From JBKEHD01 sp046710445 (GTDB taxonomy: Bacteria > Pseudomonadota > Alphaproteobacteria > Rickettsiales > Midichloriaceae), in the NCBI GenBank assembly GCA_046710445.1, contig JBKEHD010000025.1, positions 1 to 13,991 on the forward strand: a stretch of 13,991 bases of DNA. The letters are read 5' to 3'. The position numbers and the translations under genes are program-made. Each line of letters opens with the position of its first letter. Position 1 is the stretch's first letter. The notes beneath the pieces are model-generated. The model was given only the letters and a program-made list of their open reading frames with translations, had not been told where the DNA came from and ran no database searches. Positions 10,022-13,991 of this stretch are shown one piece after another.

Positions 10022-10095
10022 AATATACAACAATTTTTCACACAGTCTAATTGTTTTTTATTATAGCGTATAATAGATATTATCAAAATATCTAT
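10022..10095 (-). promoter_or_regulatory. ftsZ upstream region: two candidate promoters and a 9-bp dyad
   Basis: On the minus strand a perfect TATAAT (plus 10060-10065) follows TTTTGA with 17 bases between, or TTGATA with 15. A second candidate closer to the gene is TAGACT (plus 10044-10049), 16 bases, TATATT (plus 10022-10027). A dyad ATAGATATT / AATATCTAT (10073-10081 and 10087-10095, 5-nt loop) covers the -35 area of the first promoter and could be an operator or the end of the cpoB transcript. The 13-mer ATAGCGTATAATA at 10063-10075 is repeated in the 23S leader. Confidence 0.5.
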
Positions 10096-10140
10096 AAAAA
10101 ACCAAAAAATATTACAGTAAAATAACAATATTTTATTTTT

Positions 10141-11007
10141 TTAATTTATACATTTTGCTGATATCTTGATATTATTCAAGTCCCTTTTCATACTATTTGG
10201 TATATCTAAGAATGTGTACTCAGTAAATTTCACAACCTTACATGCACGATCATACTTAGCGATTTTAACTAAGCTTTTTGCAAGCATAACCAAATTGCTT
10301 AAAGATCTAGCCCCATATTTGTTACTTTGATATCCACGTATATAATTTATTGCAGCAAGAGGATAATCTTCAGTTTTATAAGCTATTTCACCCAAATAAA
10401 AATATGCATTAGAATTTATTATACTTTCTGGATTGTCATCTATAAATTCCTTCAACTCCTTTGTAGCTTGCTCATATTTTTTTTGTTCTACGAGCTTTAT
10501 AATTTTACTATAATGCTCTTCTTCATCTTGTAATTTTACTGGATCAATAAAATCAGGATGATTCGCACTTTTGCTCTCCAAATTATACGATATATCTAAA
10601 TCATTATCTATTATATTCAATATTTTTTCATCATATTCATTTTTTGAAAGCCTATTTTCCAATTTAAACATCTTATCCTCTACATTAATAGAGTTCTGAT
10701 TAAAATTTAGTTTTAATTTATTAATATCTTCTCTTAATTCCTCAAATTCTTTTCTAAGTAATTTAATTTGATCAATAAATTCATCTGTTTTTGAAGAAGT
10801 CCCGACATTGACAGATTTTTTCATCCCTTGAAAATTGAACATATTCTTAGACAAAAGGTCGTACTGTGCCTGCAAATCATCAACTTTTTTATTAATTTCT
10901 TTTGATTCATCCCTAGATAATCTACCATCTAATGCATGACTCGCATGACTTGCAAAACAACAGATTGTCATACTTAATAAAAATAGTGTCGAGAATTTTT
11001 TCATCAT
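10141..11007 (-). CDS. cpoB: Tol-Pal-associated periplasmic protein CpoB (YbgF-like), coiled coil plus TPR
   Basis: In E. coli CpoB sits in the periplasm, binds TolA and links peptidoglycan synthesis to outer-membrane constriction during division. Residues 1-25 form a signal peptide (MMKKF, hydrophobic core, cleavage predicted after SHA). Two coiled-coil stretches follow (about 33-58 and 75-125), then a linker, then tetratricopeptide-like helices from about 163 to 285, including AYFYLGEIAYKTEDYPLAAINY, spread over the TPR positions. This order of signal, coiled coil and TPR, at 288 residues, is that of YbgF/CpoB. The start codon overlaps the leuS stop as ATGA, so translation is probably coupled. 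It is not next to tol-pal here but directly upstream of ftsZ. Identity rests on architecture and weak motif likeness; another TPR-containing periplasmic protein is possible. Confidence 0.72.
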   Translation of the reverse strand: MMKKFSTLFLLSMTICCFASHASHALDGRLSRDESKEINKKVDDLQAQYDLLSKNMFNFQGMKKSVNVGTSSKTDEFIDQIKLLRKEFEELREDINKLKLNFNQNSINVEDKMFKLENRLSKNEYDEKILNIIDNDLDISYNLESKSANHPDFIDPVKLQDEEEHYSKIIKLVEQKKYEQATKELKEFIDDNPESIINSNAYFYLGEIAYKTEDYPLAAINYIRGYQSNKYGARSLSNLVMLAKSLVKIAKYDRACKVVKFTEYTFLDIPNSMKRDLNNIKISAKCIN

Positions 11008-13535
11008 TGAATTACAAAATTAATTATTTTATTAGGAACATATATCACTCTCTTTATATTGGCATCAAATAAATATTTGTCCAATATTTTATTATCACTG
11101 ATATGCGACAAAACAACTTCTTTATCATAATCAATAGGAATATCAATAATCTTTCGAGTTTTTCCATTAATCTGAATTGCTAATTTCACCTCCTCCTGAA
11201 CAAGAAATTTTTCCTCTACATTTGGCCAAGCAACATCAATTAAAAGCTTTGTATCCCCTAATTTTTCCCAAAGTTCATGAGAAATATGTGGCGCAAATAC
11301 AGATAATAATTTTAATAATGTTTTAACTGCTTTCAACTTAATTGAATAAGAACATGCAATAGACCCAATATCGTTAGAAAATTTACGAATATCAGCTATC
11401 GCTTTATTAATAGTGAATGTATTTAAATTTTCCGTGACGTTTTTTATAGACTGATTTATTGATTTATTCATCTCTATATCATTTTTGCTTGCACCAACCT
11501 CATCTCCACTTGCATTCTTGCAGATTAGATCCGTACACATCACATATATTGAATTAAGATATTTAAAACAACCCTCTATACCATCGTCAGACCACTCCAA
11601 ATCTCTTGTTGGTGGAGAATCAGACAACAAGAACAATCTAACAGCATCAGCTCCATATTTATCTATCATATACGTTGGATCAATGGTGTTCTTCTTTGAT
11701 TTACTCATTTTTTCAGTACGACCAACTTGCACTGGCTTTTTTCCATCTTTTGTCACCCATTTTTCTCCAGCTTTTATAACTTGATCTGGACTTAACCAAG
11801 AATTATCAGAATCTTTGAAAGTTTTATGACATATCATTCCTTGAGTTAAAAGCCCTTTAAATGGTTCGTTTACATTTAAATATTCGCAACCCCTCAATGC
11901 TTTAGTAAAAAATCTTGCATATAAAAGATGCAAAATTGCATGCTCAATACCACCAATATACTGATCAACAGGCATCCATTTCTCAACCACATCTTTATCA
12001 AAAACTTTATCTTCATGAGGGGTGCAAAATCTTGCAAAATACCAAGAAGATTCAAAGAAGGTATCGAATGTATCAGTTTCTCTCGTTGCTTCACCATTGC
12101 ATATATGGCATTTTGTATGTTTCCAAGTTGGGTGATGATCAAGAGGATTCCCAGTTTTTTCAAAAGAAACATCTTGCGGTAATTCTATAGGCAAATCCTC
12201 TTTTCGAACTGGTAAAACTCCACAAGATTTACAATAAATCACTGGTATTGGACATCCCCAATATCTTTGTCTAGAAATACCCCAATCCTTCAATTTAAAT
12301 ATCTCATGTGTATTTCCACTTTTTTCTTTGATAAATTCTTTTATAATTTTATCGTTAGCAGATTTAATATCCAATCCATCTAAAAATTCAGAATTTATAA
12401 CTTTTCCTTCTAATTCTAAATATGGCAAAATATTCAGTTCTTTTTGTGTTGGCTCCAACACCTGAATTTTTTCAATGTCATATTTTTCAGCAAATTCAAA
12501 ATCTCTCAAATCATGTGCTGGGCATCCAAATACAGCACCTGTACCATATCCTGATATCACATAATTCGCTATATAAACCGGAAGTTTCTTTCCTTTAATA
12601 AATGGATGAATTACATATTTACCCGTAAACCACCCTTCTTTTTCATTTTCCTTATCAATCTCTTCATTCTCTTGAGATTCTTTGCATTTTTTTATAAAAA
12701 TTTCTTTTTCTACAGAATCATCTATAACAGATACAAATTCATGATCACAAGCTATACATAAAAACGTTGCTCCAAAAATTGTCTCTGCTCTTGTAGAAAA
12801 AACTGATATCGTCTCTTCATATCCATCTACTTTAAAATCAATTAAAGCACCTTTGGATTTTCCAATCCAATTTTTCTGCATAATCTTAACATTATCTGGC
12901 CAATTAGGTAAATTATCTAATTCTTCCAGCAACTCATTTGCATATTTAGTAATCTTCAAAAACCACTGCTTAAGTTTCTTTTTTTCTATTTTTGCACCAG
13001 ATCTCCATCCCTTACCATCAATTACCTGCTCATTTGCTAAAACCGTACAATCTACTGGATCCCAATTTACGATAGATTCTTTTTGATAAGCTAAGTTTTT
13101 CTCAATAAATTTTATAAACATTTCTTGTTCATGCTTATAATACTCTTTTTGTGATGTGTTTATTTCTCTAGACCAATCATATGAAAATCCTAAAGCTTTT
13201 AGTTGCACCTTCATGCTTTCAATATTTTTGATAGTCCAATCATTTGGATGTAAGTTATTTTGGATCGCAGCATTTTCTGCAGGCAATCCAAATGCATCCC
13301 ACCCCATAGGATGCAATACATTATACCCTTGAGATCTTCTAAATAAACTTAACGTATCACCAATAGCATAATTCCTAACATGCCCCATATGTATATTACC
13401 AGAGGGGTATAAAAACATCTCAAGTATATAAAATTTTTCTTTCTTTGGATCATCAAATGTCTTGAAAGACTCACTCCTCTCCCAAAGTTCTTGCCATTTT
13501 TTTTCTATATGTGAAGGATTATAATTTTGACTCAT
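11004..13535 (-). CDS. leuS: Leucyl-tRNA synthetase
   Basis: This cytoplasmic class I synthetase charges tRNA-Leu. The HIGH motif appears as HMGH at 49-52 after FLYPSGN, and KMSKS at 609-613. The CP1 editing domain (about 225-415) has the threonine-rich loop STRAETIFGATFL (247-259) and the substrate-gripping aspartate at D345 in HDLRDFEFA, so editing of mischarged tRNA should be kept. The zinc module has CKSC (C435, C438) and CHIC (C476, C479). ETDTFDTFFESSWYF and QYIGGIEHAILHLLY are catalytic-core blocks. The C-terminal domain closes with IQINGKTR. The 843-residue length is normal and the bacterial LeuS arrangement is complete. The stop overlaps the cpoB start by 4 bases. It is divergent from the cytochrome bd gene across a gap of 126 bases. 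Confidence 0.98.
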   Translation of the reverse strand: MSQNYNPSHIEKKWQELWERSESFKTFDDPKKEKFYILEMFLYPSGNIHMGHVRNYAIGDTLSLFRRSQGYNVLHPMGWDAFGLPAENAAIQNNLHPNDWTIKNIESMKVQLKALGFSYDWSREINTSQKEYYKHEQEMFIKFIEKNLAYQKESIVNWDPVDCTVLANEQVIDGKGWRSGAKIEKKKLKQWFLKITKYANELLEELDNLPNWPDNVKIMQKNWIGKSKGALIDFKVDGYEETISVFSTRAETIFGATFLCIACDHEFVSVIDDSVEKEIFIKKCKESQENEEIDKENEKEGWFTGKYVIHPFIKGKKLPVYIANYVISGYGTGAVFGCPAHDLRDFEFAEKYDIEKIQVLEPTQKELNILPYLELEGKVINSEFLDGLDIKSANDKIIKEFIKEKSGNTHEIFKLKDWGISRQRYWGCPIPVIYCKSCGVLPVRKEDLPIELPQDVSFEKTGNPLDHHPTWKHTKCHICNGEATRETDTFDTFFESSWYFARFCTPHEDKVFDKDVVEKWMPVDQYIGGIEHAILHLLYARFFTKALRGCEYLNVNEPFKGLLTQGMICHKTFKDSDNSWLSPDQVIKAGEKWVTKDGKKPVQVGRTEKMSKSKKNTIDPTYMIDKYGADAVRLFLLSDSPPTRDLEWSDDGIEGCFKYLNSIYVMCTDLICKNASGDEVGASKNDIEMNKSINQSIKNVTENLNTFTINKAIADIRKFSNDIGSIACSYSIKLKAVKTLLKLLSVFAPHISHELWEKLGDTKLLIDVAWPNVEEKFLVQEEVKLAIQINGKTRKIIDIPIDYDKEVVLSHISDNKILDKYLFDANIKRVIYVPNKIINFVIQ

Positions 13536-13588
13536 GAGAATTTAGTAATAATTTTTTCCAGTATGCTAGCACAACAATGGAATTAATA

Positions 13589-13641
13589 AATAAAATTTTA
13601 TTGATATTATTTTTCACGTACTATAGCATTTATACGTGAAA
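13589..13641. promoter_or_regulatory. Divergent leuS/cydA control region with TTTCACGTA dyad
   Basis: TTTCACGTA at 13612-13620 is inverted as TACGTGAAA at 13633-13641, with 12 bases between. The right half belongs to a 13-mer, TTTATACGTGAAA (13629-13641), that is identical to the -10 area of the 23S promoter. Read on the minus strand it offers TATAAA as a possible -10 for leuS (weak -35). On the plus strand TACTAT/TATAGC inside the dyad could be a -10 for cydA. A 14-bp palindrome AATAAAATTTTATT lies at 13589-13602. Placement between divergent genes and symmetry suggest an operator; no regulator is recognised. Confidence 0.4.
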
Positions 13642-13661
13642 CAAATTTATTGTTATATAAT

Positions 13662-13889
13662 ATGATCGAGTTAAGTGCGGAATTTCTATCAAGATTACAG
13701 TTTGCATTTGTTATTTCGTTCCATATTATATTTCCGTCTTTCACAATAGGTTTAGCAAGTTTTTTAGTGGTAATTGAGGCCCTTTGGCTCAAAACAAAAT
13801 TACCCGTTTATTCTGAAATTTATAGTTTTTTGATAAAGATTTTTGCAGTTGTTTTTGGAATGGGTGTTGTAACTGGTATAGTAATGCAG
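13662..13889 (+). pseudogene. cydA: Cytochrome bd (CioA/CydA-type) ubiquinol oxidase subunit I, N-terminal part, apparently interrupted
   Basis: Subunit I of the bd oxidase carries the hemes and oxidises ubiquinol in the inner membrane while reducing oxygen. Residues 1-75 clearly fit the family: LSRLQFAF, SFHIIFPSFTIGLASFLVVIEALWL with the heme ligand H21, and a second segment LIKIFAVVFGMGVVTGIVM, closest to the cyanide-insensitive CioA branch. After GIVMQ the family continues with an invariant QFGTNWS-like block, but here the frame reads GNCMKFSECQNR and stays hydrophilic to the end of the window. None of the three forward frames restores QFGTNW. The frame stays open to the window edge, so the gene is either broken by an insertion, truncated, or carries an in-frame insert with the rest beyond 13991. 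The start ATG at 13662 has no ribosome binding site. It is divergent from leuS. Confidence 0.65.
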
Positions 13890-13991
13890 GGCAATTGCAT
13901 GAAATTTTCAGAGTGCCAAAATAGGCTAAATATGGTAAACAATAAAGAACAAATGAACAAAGAAAAAATAGATGAAGCTCTTAGAAGCGAT
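13889..13991 (+). mobile_element. Possible left end of an element inserted in cydA
   Basis: From about 13889 the sequence no longer belongs to the oxidase. It begins with GGGCAATTGCATG, which holds the palindrome GCAATTGC, and about 60 bases later an ATG opens a frame that looks like a separate protein start. A short end followed by a gene start is the usual layout of an insertion sequence. The opposite end, terminal inverted repeat and target duplication lie outside the window, so the family cannot be named. An in-frame palindromic element like those of Rickettsia is the alternative. Confidence 0.4.
13953..13991 (+). CDS. Partial start of an unrecognised ORF, possibly a transposase
   Basis: From the ATG at 13953 the frame reads MNKEKIDEALRSD and runs off the window. 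Charged helical N-termini of this kind, with a basic or acidic patch before an RxxxLTGL-like segment, occur in some IS5-related transposases, but 13 residues are too few for recognition. It is in the same frame as the interrupted cydA, so it may instead be just the continuation of that frame. No clear ribosome binding site precedes it. Confidence 0.25.
   Translation, partial: MNKEKIDEALRSD

Noticed and set aside
11894..12190. Overlapping open frames on both strands around 11894-12190, and others opposite leuS, uvrC, ftsZ and hemB
   Set aside because: They are shadows of leuS and the other genes, which have full-length, motif-supported proteins in one frame.
13607..13792. 61-codon minus-strand frame near the right edge
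   Set aside because: It is antisense to the clear CydA N-terminus and spans the divergent control region; no family likeness.
13889..13991. Intein inside CydA
   Set aside because: The cysteine at residue 79 is not followed by a block A-like motif, and the sequence lacks intein features in the part seen.

Overview
The window looks like a piece of the chromosome of an obligately intracellular alphaproteobacterium, most likely in the order Rickettsiales. The reasons are very low G+C outside the rRNA, an alphaproteobacterial-type FtsZ tail, and a 23S-5S rRNA unit with its own promoter, no 16S gene and no tRNA spacer in front of it (the split rRNA arrangement known in Rickettsiales). In addition, no convincing Shine-Dalgarno sequence precedes any of the starts. 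Genus cannot be decided from this sequence.

Layout, left to right. 1-99: repeat-rich upstream region. 100-1716 (+): inner-membrane phosphoethanolamine transferase of the EptA/sulfatase fold. 1717-1941: convergent intergenic region with interleaved inverted repeats. 1942-2937 (-): hemB. 2938-3098: AT-rich region with an 11-bp dyad close to hemB. 3119-3232 (-): 5S rRNA inside a perfect 20-bp stem. 3340-6106 (-): 23S rRNA inside two nested long-range stems. 6199-6227: strong sigma70-type promoter for the 23S-5S unit, with its -35 hexamer in the loop of a terminator-like hairpin that follows pgsA. Then, all on the minus strand and transcribed in the order leuS, cpoB (ybgF), ftsZ, uvrC, pgsA: 13535 down to 6242. 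At the right edge, on the plus strand from 13662, a cydA/cioA (cytochrome bd oxidase subunit I) gene begins. It loses all resemblance to the family after residue 75-76, probably because a mobile element is inserted.

How the genes fit together. leuS and cpoB overlap by 4 bp and are probably translationally coupled. cpoB (Tol-Pal partner that coordinates wall synthesis with outer-membrane constriction) lies directly upstream of ftsZ, the division ring gene. uvrC-pgsA is a pairing common in proteobacteria. hemB supplies a heme precursor, and the oxidase at the right edge, if intact, would use heme. pgsA makes acidic phospholipid, while the left-edge transferase would consume phosphatidylethanolamine to decorate a surface glycolipid.

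The most unusual content is in the 23S rRNA: by alignment from memory to E. coli numbering it carries A2660G in the sarcin-ricin loop, A2059U in the macrolide site, and A1918G in helix 69. Other points of interest are the interrupted oxidase gene, the pseudoknot-like repeat at 1767-1857, the elaborate rRNA processing stems, and short 13-mers shared between otherwise unrelated promoter regions. No CRISPR array, phage genes or tRNA were found.
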